From Brevibacillus sp. (lineage in GTDB: Bacteria; Bacillota; Bacilli; Brevibacillales; Brevibacillaceae), in NCBI GenBank assembly GCA_029240815.1, contig JARDZO010000216.1:1-9794 (forward strand): a stretch of 9,794 bases of DNA, given 5' to 3'. The stretch's first letter is position 1. Each line of letters starts with the position of its first letter. The notes beneath the pieces were generated by a model. It searched no databases. It was not told where the DNA came from and saw only the letters and a program-made list of their open reading frames with translations. Positions 1 to 6,367 of this stretch are shown here, one piece after another. The position numbers were made by a program, and so were the translations under genes.

Positions 1-23
1 TGCTAGGAAGGGGGAACCGAAAG

Positions 24-428
24 ATGGAATACTCGACTTTCGGAAGACACGTTGCTGTTGACACATGGGGAGTTCAGTTTGACTTGTTGAACGACGCAGA
101 ATTTTTGAAAAAAGAAATGATTGAAGCTGCTGAGGCATGCGGTGCCACGGTACTGAGCGTGCAAGCTAAGCAGTTTTCTCCTCAAGGTGCTACCGTTCTG
201 GTTCTTCTCTCGGAAAGCCACCTGTCCATTCATACGTATCCTGAACGCGGATTTGCGGCTCTGGATTGCTACACGTGCGGTGAGACGGTTGATCCGCAAG
301 TTGCTATCGATTACTTGGTATCCGTGCTGAAGCCGGAGAAAACCTACGCGAAGAAACTCGTTCGCGGAACTGGTGAACTGCAAGTAGTTGAGGCTGAAAT
401 GAAAGCGGCTGAATTGGTAAGCAAGTAA
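24..428 (+). CDS. speD: S-adenosylmethionine decarboxylase proenzyme (pyruvoyl-dependent, SpeD/SpeH)
   Basis: Makes decarboxylated S-adenosylmethionine, the aminopropyl donor for spermidine synthesis, in the cytoplasm. The 134-residue length fits the short class 1b enzymes of Bacillus and Thermotoga. The self-cleavage motif SESHLSIHTYPE is present: the chain should split between Glu64 and Ser65, and Ser65 becomes the pyruvoyl cofactor. His70 and Cys85 lie at +5 and +20 from it, the spacing of the processing histidine and proton-donor cysteine in the Thermotoga enzyme. The N-terminal stretch GRHVAVDTWG is also typical. The ATG at 24 follows a purine-rich ribosome site (AAGGGGG, 8-14). The gene appears monocistronic, ending at a strong terminator; its promoter lies left of the window. 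B. subtilis calls this gene speH. Confidence 0.96.
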   Translation: MEYSTFGRHVAVDTWGVQFDLLNDAEFLKKEMIEAAEACGATVLSVQAKQFSPQGATVLVLLSESHLSIHTYPERGFAALDCYTCGETVDPQVAIDYLVSVLKPEKTYAKKLVRGTGELQVVEAEMKAAELVSK

Positions 429-443
429 CAAATGTAAGTATTC

Positions 444-475
444 AAGAGGTGCGGATTGAAGTCCGCACCTCTTTT
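444..475 (+). terminator. Rho-independent terminator of speD
   Basis: A perfect 12-bp stem (AAGAGGTGCGGA, 444-455, pairing with TCCGCACCTCTT, 462-473) with a 6-base loop, ending in TTTT, starts 16 bases after the speD stop. Read from the minus strand the hairpin is followed by only two T residues, so it should work mainly for speD and less well for the convergent lipoprotein gene. Confidence 0.9.
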
Positions 476-500
476 ACGTGAGAGTGTTGGAAAAAGTCGG

Positions 501-1109
501 CTATCTTTGAAATGGAGCTGTTACCGTACGGCCCAAGTCTTTGAGCAATATACCGAAGTCATTCACGGTATTGCTCACATTGTTGGCAACGTTGCTCGGA
601 ACATTATGCACATTGTTCGTTCGATTTTGTGCTTCATTATAGATCGCATCGTTAATACCCCGAATACGCGTAAACATGGCAGGTTCAGAAGTCACTCGAA
701 TGTTCATACTGGGAGAGACGGCTCTTGCTGCCGAGTGAACTTGTTGTTCGATGACTTTTCCTTGTTCAGGAGCCAAGTTTTGACGAACACGAATGCCAAT
801 GACGGCATCTTGTCCTTTCACGATGACGGTAGCTCGATCGACCCCAGGGACATCGTCCGCGGCACGCGTGAGCTGTTCGGCCATGTTTTGGTTAAAGCCG
901 TTATTGGTGTAGCCGTTGCGGTAATGAAAAGCATTCGTTCCCTGCGTGTAGGCATTGTGATCGTGAGCGATGCTGCTCCTCGTTTGAGCAGGCTTTTGAT
1001 TAGCGATGTTTGTGTGAGGAGCATTGTTCGGTCCAGCACTAGAGCTTGCACAACCAGTCAGTGACAGAGCGAGAACGCATGCAATAGCGAATGACCCTTT
1101 TTTATTCAT
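501..1109 (-). CDS. YhcN/YlaJ-family sporulation lipoprotein
   Basis: A 202-residue predicted lipoprotein. The N terminus has two lysines, a hydrophobic stretch and a lipobox Leu17-Thr18-Gly19-Cys20, so signal peptidase II should cleave before Cys20 and lipidate it. Then comes an Asn/Ala/His-rich low-complexity linker (about 21-75), and a conserved region (about 78-150) with AADDVPGVDRATVIVKGQDA and IGIRVRQNL, the signature of the YhcN/YlaJ family. In B. subtilis these are spore membrane lipoproteins made in the forespore and linked to spore outgrowth and cortex. The C-terminal part (about 155-202) is Asn-rich and polar, ending in a short basic segment. The ATG at 1109 has a ribosome site GGAGGTG (1118-1124) at 8-base spacing. 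A sigma-G-like promoter sits just upstream, matching forespore expression. The gene is divergent from typA; in B. subtilis ylaJ lies downstream of typA on the same strand. Family assignment is firm; the exact orthologue (YlaJ or YhcN) is not. Confidence 0.88.
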   Translation of the reverse strand: MNKKGSFAIACVLALSLTGCASSSAGPNNAPHTNIANQKPAQTRSSIAHDHNAYTQGTNAFHYRNGYTNNGFNQNMAEQLTRAADDVPGVDRATVIVKGQDAVIGIRVRQNLAPEQGKVIEQQVHSAARAVSPSMNIRVTSEPAMFTRIRGINDAIYNEAQNRTNNVHNVPSNVANNVSNTVNDFGILLKDLGRTVTAPFQR

Positions 1110-1130
1110 GGGGAGCCCACCTCCATTCCT

Positions 1131-1160
1131 TAGTATGACGAATAGAACATCCTCTACTCA
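1131..1160 (-). promoter_or_regulatory. Sigma-G-type forespore promoter of the YhcN/YlaJ lipoprotein gene
   Basis: On the minus strand TGAGTA (1155-1160) and CATACTA (1131-1137) are separated by 17 bases. This is close to the sigma-G consensus (TGAATA, about 17-18 bases, CATACTA). It predicts transcription starting near 1124, only about 15 bases before the ATG, so the message would begin almost at the ribosome site. The assignment follows from consensus matching and the gene's family. Confidence 0.65.
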
Positions 1161-1188
1161 GGAAGGGATTTCCGTAAAAAACTCCCCA

Positions 1189-1217
1189 TTGTGCCGAGTT
1201 TCACGAACTGCTAATAT
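1189..1217 (+). promoter_or_regulatory. Possible sigma-A promoter of typA
   Basis: TTGTGC (1189-1194) and TAATAT (1212-1217) are separated by exactly 17 bases and lie about 30 bases before the typA start. Matches to the -35 (3 of 6) and -10 (4 of 6) consensus are weak, so this is the best candidate in the gap and not a certain call. Confidence 0.35.
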
Positions 1218-1246
1218 GGAAGGTATGCATAACAGAGGAGGTTCAC

Positions 1247-3088
1247 ATGAAGCGTCTTGACATACGCAACATCGCAATTATTGCCCACGTTGACCATGGT
1301 AAAACGACATTGGTTGACAAACTTTTGATTCAATCGGGCACATTCCGCAGTAACCAGCAGGTAGAGGAGAGAATGATGGACTCCAATGACCTGGAGCGTG
1401 AGCGCGGAATTACGATTCTGGCAAAAACAACGTCCGTCAAATACAAAGAGTTTACGATCAACATTTTGGATACCCCTGGCCACGCCGACTTCGGTGGTGA
1501 GGTTGAACGGATCATGAGCATGGTAGATGGTGTTCTTTTGATCGTGGACGCATTCGAGGGCTGTATGCCCCAAACACGCTTTGTTTTGAAAAAAGCGTTG
1601 GAAGCAAAAGTAACTCCAATCGTCGTCGTGAACAAAGTAGACCGCGACAATGCTCGTCCTCAGGAAGTCATTAATGAAGTCTACGACCTGTTCATCGACT
1701 TGGATGCAACAGAAGACCAGCTGGACTTCCCTATCGTTTACGCTTCTGGCCTGCAAGGAATCGCCGGTATGGAACCAGATAAGCTCGAAGGGGACCTGCG
1801 TCCGCTGTTTGATACAATCATCGAGCACATGCCTGCACCAGATGCAGACGAAAACGCTCCATTACAAATGCAAGTGACGATGCTCGACTACAACGACTTC
1901 CTGGGGCGTATCGGGATTGGACGCATTTACCGTGGTACGATGAACGTGAACGACATGGTATCCGTGACGACACGCGAAGGCGTATTGAAAAAAATGCGCA
2001 TCCAAAAGCTGTTTGGCTTCTCTGGTTTGCAACGTGTGGAACAAAAAACAGCGAAAGCGGGAGATATCGTCGCAATCGCCGGTTTGGATGACATCAACGT
2101 TGGGGAGACTGTCTGCGATGTTGATCGTCCAGATCCATTGCCATTCCTGAAAATTGATGAGCCGACTCTGCAAATGACGTTCCTCGTAAACAACAGCCCG
2201 TTTGCTGGTCGCGAAGGCAAGCACGTTACTTCCCGCAAGCTGCGTGATCGTTTGATGTCTGAGTTGGAGACAGATGTATCTCTTCGTGTTGATGAAACGG
2301 ATTCTCCAGATGCTTTCGTCGTATCTGGACGCGGCGAATTGCATCTGTCCATTCTGGTGGAAAACATGCGTCGTGAAGGCTTTGAGCTGGGCGTTTCCAA
2401 ACCAGAAGTTATTGTGCGTATGATTGACGGTCAAAAAATGGAACCGGCTGAGATGTTGGTAATTGACGTACCTGAAGAGTACACAGGTCCAGTAATGGAA
2501 ACCCTTGGCCAACGTAAGGCTGAGATGGTTAACATGGTCAACAACGGCTTTGGACAGGTTCGTCTGGAATTCATCATTCCATCCCGTGGACTGATTGGCT
2601 ACCGTACCGAATTCATGACCATTACCCGTGGTTACGGAATTCTGAACCATTCCTTTGATAGCTATCGTCCTCTGGTTCAAGGTCCAGTAGGCGGACGCCA
2701 CGCGGGGGTACTGATTTCTCATGAATCAGGCACTGCTACCACATATGGCCTGATGTCAGTAGAAGACCGTGGAATCATGTTCATCCAAGCGGGTACAGAA
2801 GTTTATGAGGGCATGATCGTTGGCGAACATAATCGCGACAATGACTTGACTGTAAACGTATGTAAAGAAAAGCACGCAACCAACGTCCGTTCCGCGACAA
2901 AAGACGAGACGGTTAAAATGAAGACACCTCGTATCTTGACGCTGGAAGAGGCACTGGAGTATTTGAACGATGATGAGTTGTGCGAAGTGACACCTCAGTC
3001 AGTTCGTCTCCGTAAAAAGTACCTGAACAAATCGGATCGCGAGCGTTACGAAAAGCAAAGACGTTGGGAAGCACAGCCACAAGCATAA
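1247..3088 (+). CDS. typA: Ribosome-associated translational GTPase TypA/BipA
   Basis: A 613-residue translation-factor GTPase of the BipA/TypA family, which binds the 70S ribosome and helps 50S subunit assembly and stress or cold growth. The G motifs are complete: G1 AHVDHGKTT (13-21), the switch I region RERGITI (51-57), G3 DTPGH (75-79) and G4 NKVD (129-132). EF-G-like domains follow, and the C-terminal half carries the family signature VMETLGQRKAEMVNM and the stretch RGLIGYRTEFMT, then the BipA-specific C-terminal domain with the basic segment VRLRKKYLNKSDRERYEKQ. Length is as usual for the family. The ATG at 1247 is set by GAGGAGG (1235-1241) at 5-base spacing. B. subtilis calls it ylaG. 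It appears monocistronic here, with a terminator 12 bases after the stop. Confidence 0.98.
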   Translation: MKRLDIRNIAIIAHVDHGKTTLVDKLLIQSGTFRSNQQVEERMMDSNDLERERGITILAKTTSVKYKEFTINILDTPGHADFGGEVERIMSMVDGVLLIVDAFEGCMPQTRFVLKKALEAKVTPIVVVNKVDRDNARPQEVINEVYDLFIDLDATEDQLDFPIVYASGLQGIAGMEPDKLEGDLRPLFDTIIEHMPAPDADENAPLQMQVTMLDYNDFLGRIGIGRIYRGTMNVNDMVSVTTREGVLKKMRIQKLFGFSGLQRVEQKTAKAGDIVAIAGLDDINVGETVCDVDRPDPLPFLKIDEPTLQMTFLVNNSPFAGREGKHVTSRKLRDRLMSELETDVSLRVDETDSPDAFVVSGRGELHLSILVENMRREGFELGVSKPEVIVRMIDGQKMEPAEMLVIDVPEEYTGPVMETLGQRKAEMVNMVNNGFGQVRLEFIIPSRGLIGYRTEFMTITRGYGILNHSFDSYRPLVQGPVGGRHAGVLISHESGTATTYGLMSVEDRGIMFIQAGTEVYEGMIVGEHNRDNDLTVNVCKEKHATNVRSATKDETVKMKTPRILTLEEALEYLNDDELCEVTPQSVRLRKKYLNKSDRERYEKQRRWEAQPQA

Positions 3089-3099
3089 GCATCAAAAAG

Positions 3100-3137
3100 A
3101 AAAGGCCGTTCATCTGAAAAGATGAAACGGTCTTTTT
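3100..3137 (+). terminator. Bidirectional rho-independent terminator between typA and the convergent SPOCS gene
   Basis: A hairpin with arms AAAAGGCCGTTCATC (3100-3114) and GATGAAACGGTCTTTT (3121-3136), one bulged A and a 6-base loop, ending in a run of T. On the minus strand the outer sequence reads TTTTCTTTTT, so it can also end the transcript of the gene at 3147-3962. Confidence 0.87.
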
Positions 3138-3146
3138 CTGTTGGGG

Positions 3147-3962
3147 TCACTTTTTGCTGCAAGGAGGAGGGTAATGCGGTGGCGGGCAGACAGTCGGCAT
3201 AGGGACTTGCTGATCTTGCAGCACTTTCAGACCAAGGCGGAGAATAATCTTCTCGTGCAACACCGTGAATGTCTTTTCAAAACTGTTTAAATACTTCACA
3301 TTTTGCCCAACATCGAGTTCAACAAATTCGGAGAATACCAGTTGGCAATAAGGTTTGTCGTTGTAAACCAATCGGTTGCCCAAAAGTGATGTGTGTAACT
3401 CGGTTCCATGTCCGGTCTTGTCAAGGAAATGTCCGGACGAAGAGAAATCTGGCTGAAGCTGCAAGGAGGACGCTCCTGGTGGAAAGGTGATGTCCGTACA
3501 GAAATCAAACGGCACAAGTGCAGTCGTATGACGGATTTCACCGCAAACGGCAATAGGAGAGGCATGATCAACTGTGGCGTACTCAATGTTTTTCCGTATG
3601 AAACCTCTCACGAACAGTTTAGCGTTCCGAGGGTCAAATGTATTTACCAGCTCACATTGCTCCAAAATGACCGTTTTCAACACGCGTTTGATCTCTAGTG
3701 CAGGTTTTTCCAGATGGATATCCGCTTCCACACATACGACAACGATCGGTTCAGCCAATGTGACCGGTACTTTTATCGTATTAGGGTAACTGATCAAGCC
3801 AGTGGAGTGCCCAAAGTTACGGACATTTTCAACACTGCAGCCAGGATCGGGTTTGTGTTTATAATGGTGGTGGTGGTCATCATCATCATCATCATGGCAA
3901 TGTTTTTTTTCAAGCTTTTTGTCATGCCAATGGTCATCATCATGGTGGTCGTGTTTTCCCAT
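3147..3962 (-). CDS. SPOCS-domain (DUF3794) protein with His/Asp-rich N terminus, probable spore coat or exosporium component
   Basis: A 271-residue protein with three parts. Residues 1-39 are extraordinarily rich in His (12) and Asp (12), with runs DDDDDD and HHHH. Residues about 55-165 form a SPOCS/DUF3794-type domain (IKVPVTLAEPIVVV, ADIHLEKPALEIKRVLK, LFVRGFIRKNIEYA); this domain occurs in sporulation proteins such as SipL, which docks the spore envelope through it. The tail (about 252-271) is Pro/Cys-rich (CPPPHYPPPC). There is no signal peptide or membrane segment, which fits a protein made in the mother cell and assembled on the spore surface. The ATG at 3962 has AGGAGGAGA (3971-3979) upstream with an 11-base gap. 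It is downstream of, and on the same strand as, an unrecognised gene 152 bases away. I did not find a clear sigma-E or sigma-K promoter. The domain call is by recognition; the coat role and metal binding by the His/Asp stretch are inferences. Confidence 0.8.
   Translation of the reverse strand: MGKHDHHDDDHWHDKKLEKKHCHDDDDDDHHHHYKHKPDPGCSVENVRNFGHSTGLISYPNTIKVPVTLAEPIVVVCVEADIHLEKPALEIKRVLKTVILEQCELVNTFDPRNAKLFVRGFIRKNIEYATVDHASPIAVCGEIRHTTALVPFDFCTDITFPPGASSLQLQPDFSSSGHFLDKTGHGTELHTSLLGNRLVYNDKPYCQLVFSEFVELDVGQNVKYLNSFEKTFTVLHEKIILRLGLKVLQDQQVPMPTVCPPPHYPPPCSKK
3865..3895. repeat. Trinucleotide repeats (TGG)4 and (CAT)6 inside the SPOCS gene
   Basis: Four TGG units (3865-3876) followed after one base by six uninterrupted CAT units (3878-3895) on the plus strand. 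Read on the minus strand they encode the Asp run (six GAT-type units, 24-29) and most of the His run of the N-terminal segment. Perfect triplet runs can change length by replication slippage without shifting the frame. Confidence 0.85.
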
Positions 3963-4036
3963 TTTCTACTTCTCCTCCTGTACATCACAACAGATATATA
4001 TACTTCATGATATGGCTTGCCCATTTAATTGGCATT

Positions 4037-4066
4037 GGCGATTGACAAGCGTCATTCGCCCTTTTT
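4037..4066 (+). terminator. Orphan hairpin plus T-run between two minus-strand genes
   Basis: Arms GGCGA/TCGCC (4037-4041 and 4056-4060) and TGAC/GTCA (4043-4046 and 4051-4054), with a T/T mismatch between them and an AAGC loop, followed by CTTTTT. It has the form of an intrinsic terminator in plus orientation, but no plus-strand gene precedes it. On the minus strand the hairpin comes about 55 bases after the stop of the 340-residue gene, but without a T-run. Confidence 0.45.
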
Positions 4067-4114
4067 CAGTTGAAAGTAGTCAGTGAGGAGAGAAAGGATA
4101 GGAAATGGCAATGT

Positions 4115-5137
4115 TCAAATCTTGGTCAAATGGTTTGGTTGCGTATGGTCTAGCGACAACAACTGTTTTTGGAACCACCATGCACGGCCCGTGATGCAAA
4201 GGACTCCGTGTTCTTCGTGAGTTCCCTTTCGCAACGGGCTCTCTGCCCACATTACATTCCAGTCGCTTGTTTGTACCCATATGTTATTTGGATAAGGGAG
4301 AGGAGAAGGACTGTGGATAAGCTCCGTTTTGGGAAGCGTAAAGGGACGAAGGATTGTGGAAGTAAAGGGGATCAGGACTGTTTCGTGTCGAAGAGTGGGA
4401 TCATTAGCAGAAGCACCTTCTCCCACTAGAACAAAGTCACCAGTCACCAAAAGAGTCGAACCGGCTTGATCGTGCCGACTGTCTTTGACAGTCATTTGAA
4501 CTTCTCTACGATGCCACAACCATTCACATCCCCACTTTACTTTCACCGTATGCTCCCACTGCACATCCCATATTTCCATTAAAACGGATTGGAGGATTAG
4601 TGGACGGTTCGTATCTTGAGAGTATGCGATCTTAGGATGAGCGACAACATTGTTCTTGGAATAGACCGCTGGGAGAGGAGGGATGACAGGCTCAGATAGT
4701 ATCGATGGTTGGGAATCTGTGTGGTACATATGATGGGGAATGGTTTCTTCCTCTTTGATTGAGTCAGCTTCCATGACGTGTGGCGGCAAAACCATTTCCT
4801 CATTTTGAGCATAGTCTCCGAGAAAGTCATCATCATAATCGGTATCGTCCATAACCAGTGCTTGCGTAGGTAGAGGCTCGGATTCCAGCGCATTGACGTT
4901 GACAGCCTCTTGATGGTTCAATTGTGGCTCTATAGCCTGATTCGTTCTATGATTGCCGCTGCCTGGCTGTTTGCGAGATTGATTGGAACGCTTTGAACTA
5001 ATTGGTTTACGACCTTTCGCTTTATATATAATGGGATTGAGAAAGGGACGATGGCCGCTGACAGGACGAGGAGAAGCCGTTTTCCTAGAATGGATAGGAG
5101 TTTTTCCTTTGTTGATGTCTAATCGCTTCGTGACCAT
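4115..5137 (-). CDS. Unrecognised 340-residue protein with basic N terminus and acidic linker; possible spore surface protein
   Basis: I do not recognise a family. The first about 55 residues are basic and low-complexity (KGKTPIHSRKTASPRP, KGRKPISSKRSNQSRKQPG); residues about 60-130 are acidic and disordered-looking (MDDTDYDDDFLGDYA, KEEETIP). The C-terminal about 190 residues look folded and beta-rich with many aromatics, for example MEIWDVQWEHTVKVKWGCEW and HGVLCITGRAWWF. No signal peptide or membrane helix is seen. The layout resembles spore coat proteins such as CotO in being a charged disordered N half plus a conserved C half, but I could not match CotO itself. I chose the ATG at 5137 because GAGGAGG (5147-5153) is 9 bases away; the ATG at 5143 would be only 3 bases from it. 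It lies upstream of the SPOCS gene on the same strand, which suggests a shared spore role. Gene call firm, function unknown. Confidence 0.72.
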   Translation of the reverse strand: MVTKRLDINKGKTPIHSRKTASPRPVSGHRPFLNPIIYKAKGRKPISSKRSNQSRKQPGSGNHRTNQAIEPQLNHQEAVNVNALESEPLPTQALVMDDTDYDDDFLGDYAQNEEMVLPPHVMEADSIKEEETIPHHMYHTDSQPSILSEPVIPPLPAVYSKNNVVAHPKIAYSQDTNRPLILQSVLMEIWDVQWEHTVKVKWGCEWLWHRREVQMTVKDSRHDQAGSTLLVTGDFVLVGEGASANDPTLRHETVLIPFTSTILRPFTLPKTELIHSPSPLPYPNNIWVQTSDWNVMWAESPLRKGTHEEHGVLCITGRAWWFQKQLLSLDHTQPNHLTKI

Positions 5138-5267
5138 CACCATCGACCTCCTCGTCCTTGTTATCTTTGCAGTATCTCTCTATTATCCATACGCAAGCGT
5201 GGAGAGATCGGTATAGTCGCCTGCCGTGACGTTCGGATATTAATTGCCGTACTTACGGCTTCTCAGC

Positions 5268-5299
5268 AAAAAAGCCCCCGCAATTACGTGCGAGGGCTT
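5268..5299 (-). terminator. Rho-independent terminator of the glutathione peroxidase gene
   Basis: On the minus strand AAGCCCTCGC (5290-5299) pairs over 10 bp (one G-T) with GCGGGGGCTT (5272-5281), followed by TTTTTT. It begins 15 bases after the peroxidase stop. A second small palindrome, CCTAAT/ATTAGG (5305-5319), overlaps the stop codon itself. Confidence 0.88.
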
Positions 5300-5314
5300 G
5301 GAGACCTAATGAGA

Positions 5315-5794
5315 TTAGGCTTTCAAGAGCGCTTCAATGTCTGTAGTCAATTCTTCTGGTTGGACACGCGCCCCGATTCGTTTGGTGACTTGCCCATGTT
5401 TGTCGACCAGAAACTTGGCAAAATTCCATTCGATCTCTTCGCCGTGTCCTTCCGGGGCATGAGATTTCAAATATTGATACAAGGGGTGCGTAGCAGGACC
5501 ATTGACATCTACTTTTGCGAAGAGCGGGAAGGTAACGCCATAATTCAGATCGCAGAATTGGGCAATCTCTTCTTCACTACCTGGTTCTTGACCGGCAAAT
5601 TGGTTGCAAGGAAATCCTAATACAACCAACCCTTGATCCTGATAGCGCTCATACAGTTCTTGCAAGCCTTTATACTGAGGGGTCAGCCCGCATTTGCTGG
5701 CGGTATTGACGATCAATAGTACGTGCCCTTTGTACGCGGCAAGCGTTTGTTCTTCACCCGAAATCGTTTTTACTGGTACGTCATATACACTCAT
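5315..5794 (-). CDS. bsaA: Glutathione peroxidase family thiol peroxidase (Cys type)
   Basis: A 159-residue cytosolic peroxidase of the GPx/BsaA family, with a thioredoxin fold, that reduces hydrogen peroxide and organic peroxides. The active site is complete: Cys35 in NTASKCGLT (in place of selenocysteine), Gln69 in FPCNQFAGQEPG, and Trp123-Asn124 in WNFAKFLV. Cys81 (AQFCDLNYG) is a plausible resolving cysteine, so like most bacterial members it may use thioredoxin or bacilliredoxin-type reductants rather than glutathione; that is inference. The ATG at 5794 follows AAAGGTGGGAG (5798-5808) at a normal distance, which makes an in-frame start at 5821 unlikely. It has its own promoter and terminator, so it is a single-gene unit, inserted between the 340-residue gene and ylaH. 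Confidence 0.93.
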   Translation of the reverse strand: MSVYDVPVKTISGEEQTLAAYKGHVLLIVNTASKCGLTPQYKGLQELYERYQDQGLVVLGFPCNQFAGQEPGSEEEIAQFCDLNYGVTFPLFAKVDVNGPATHPLYQYLKSHAPEGHGEEIEWNFAKFLVDKHGQVTKRIGARVQPEELTTDIEALLKA

Positions 5795-5827
5795 CGTTCT
5801 CCCACCTTTTTCTAAATTCATGCTTTC

Positions 5828-5836
5828 ATCATATCA
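5828..5836 (-). promoter_or_regulatory. Extended -10 promoter of the glutathione peroxidase gene
   Basis: On the minus strand TGATATGAT (5828-5836) matches the extended -10 form TGnTATAAT with one mismatch, and lies about 34 bases before the start codon. No good -35 box is found 17 bases upstream, as is common when the TGn element is present. No clear PerR-like palindrome was seen. Confidence 0.45.
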
Positions 5837-5894
5837 CGGTGGTCGATGTACAAGCTAGCAATCAAGGTGCACGTGGTTGACTGAATATCAAGTT

Positions 5895-5923
5895 TTGACA
5901 GGAAATACGCCACCTGATAAAGT
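5895..5923 (+). promoter_or_regulatory. Sigma-A promoter of the ylaH operon
   Basis: A consensus TTGACA (5895-5900), 17 bases, then TAAAGT (5918-5923) preceded by TG at 5915-5916 (extended -10). Transcription should start near 5930, leaving a leader of about 100 bases before ylaH. Confidence 0.6.
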
Positions 5924-5929
5924 TAAATG

Positions 5930-6030
5930 GATAGATTTTGGCAGAAGAGAATACGCCGGGGAGAGAGTCCACCTCCACGGCTTGCGCGTGACGCCAAGGA
6001 GTCGCGGGCGAAACAGGAGGAATTATCATA
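5930..6030 (+). other. 100-nt leader of ylaH with an imperfect stem-loop
   Basis: The stretch between the predicted transcription start and ylaH holds an imperfect hairpin: GCCG (5955-5958) with CGGC (5978-5981) and GGAG with CTCC inside it, split by one G/A mismatch, around a 9-base loop. A GC-rich run (GCGCGTGACGCC, then GTCGCGGGCG) and the ribosome site AGGAGG (6015-6020) follow. It matches no riboswitch or T-box class I know and has no T-run, so any regulatory role is unproven. Confidence 0.35.
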
Positions 6031-6357
6031 ATGGATTGGATTCAATTAGCTTCAACCTATGTTCCCGCCAATCCGGACCAATTGTCTGCTTTTGACAGCT
6101 TCCGGATGTGGGCCGATCACAATCGAGCCTGGATTTTATTCGTTCAATTGGTTTTGGTCTACTATCTTGGATTTGCTACCCGGATTCGCATGCCTATTCT
6201 CAAGACGATTTTATTGTACATACTGTTGTTTGCCGGAGCATTGATTTTTGCCATTCTGGACGTTCAGCTACCGGTTAAGAGTGCCATGCTGGTGGCCATC
6301 TTGATTCTTGTCATCGTAAAGGTAAGAATTAAACCAGAACAAACCCAAAGAAAGTGA
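6031..6357 (+). CDS. ylaH: YlaH-family small integral membrane protein
   Basis: A 108-residue membrane protein of unknown function resembling B. subtilis YlaH, which is encoded next to typA there. The N terminus (1-32) is polar and amphipathic, with PANPDQLSAFDSFRMWADHNRAW. Three hydrophobic segments follow at about 34-50, 56-76 and 84-98, joined by a short basic loop (RIRMPILK) and by DVQLPVK, with a basic tail. The ATG at 6031 has AGGAGG (6015-6020) at 10-base spacing. It is the first gene of a two-gene operon: the next gene's ribosome site GAGGG overlaps its stop codon. In this window it is separated from typA by three minus-strand genes, unlike in B. subtilis. Confidence 0.85.
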   Translation: MDWIQLASTYVPANPDQLSAFDSFRMWADHNRAWILFVQLVLVYYLGFATRIRMPILKTILLYILLFAGALIFAILDVQLPVKSAMLVAILILVIVKVRIKPEQTQRK

Positions 6358-6367
6358 GGGTTCCCTA

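Noticed and set aside
456..1064. Long plus-strand open frame opposite the lipoprotein gene
   Set aside because: It has no ribosome site and its product lacks domains; the minus-strand frame has a lipobox, family signature, ribosome site and promoter.
1862..2722. 286-codon minus-strand frame inside typA
   Set aside because: Antisense to a fully conserved GTPase, with no start signals and a sequence typical of a reverse-complement shadow.
3878..3895. CAT repeats as a CRISPR array or recombination site
   Set aside because: Simple triplet repeat in a coding frame, with no spacers or longer repeat unit.
4115..5137. Assignment of the 340-residue protein to CotO
   Set aside because: The disordered-plus-folded layout is similar, but I could not identify CotO's conserved C-terminal motifs.
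5288..5620. Plus-strand frame opposite the glutathione peroxidase gene
   Set aside because: The minus-strand frame carries all catalytic residues of the peroxidase family; this one has no recognisable features.
5877..6095. TTG-initiated 72-codon gene before ylaH
   Set aside because: It overlaps ylaH by 65 bases, has a poor start signal, and a strong promoter lies inside it. Kept only as a finding, not called as a gene.
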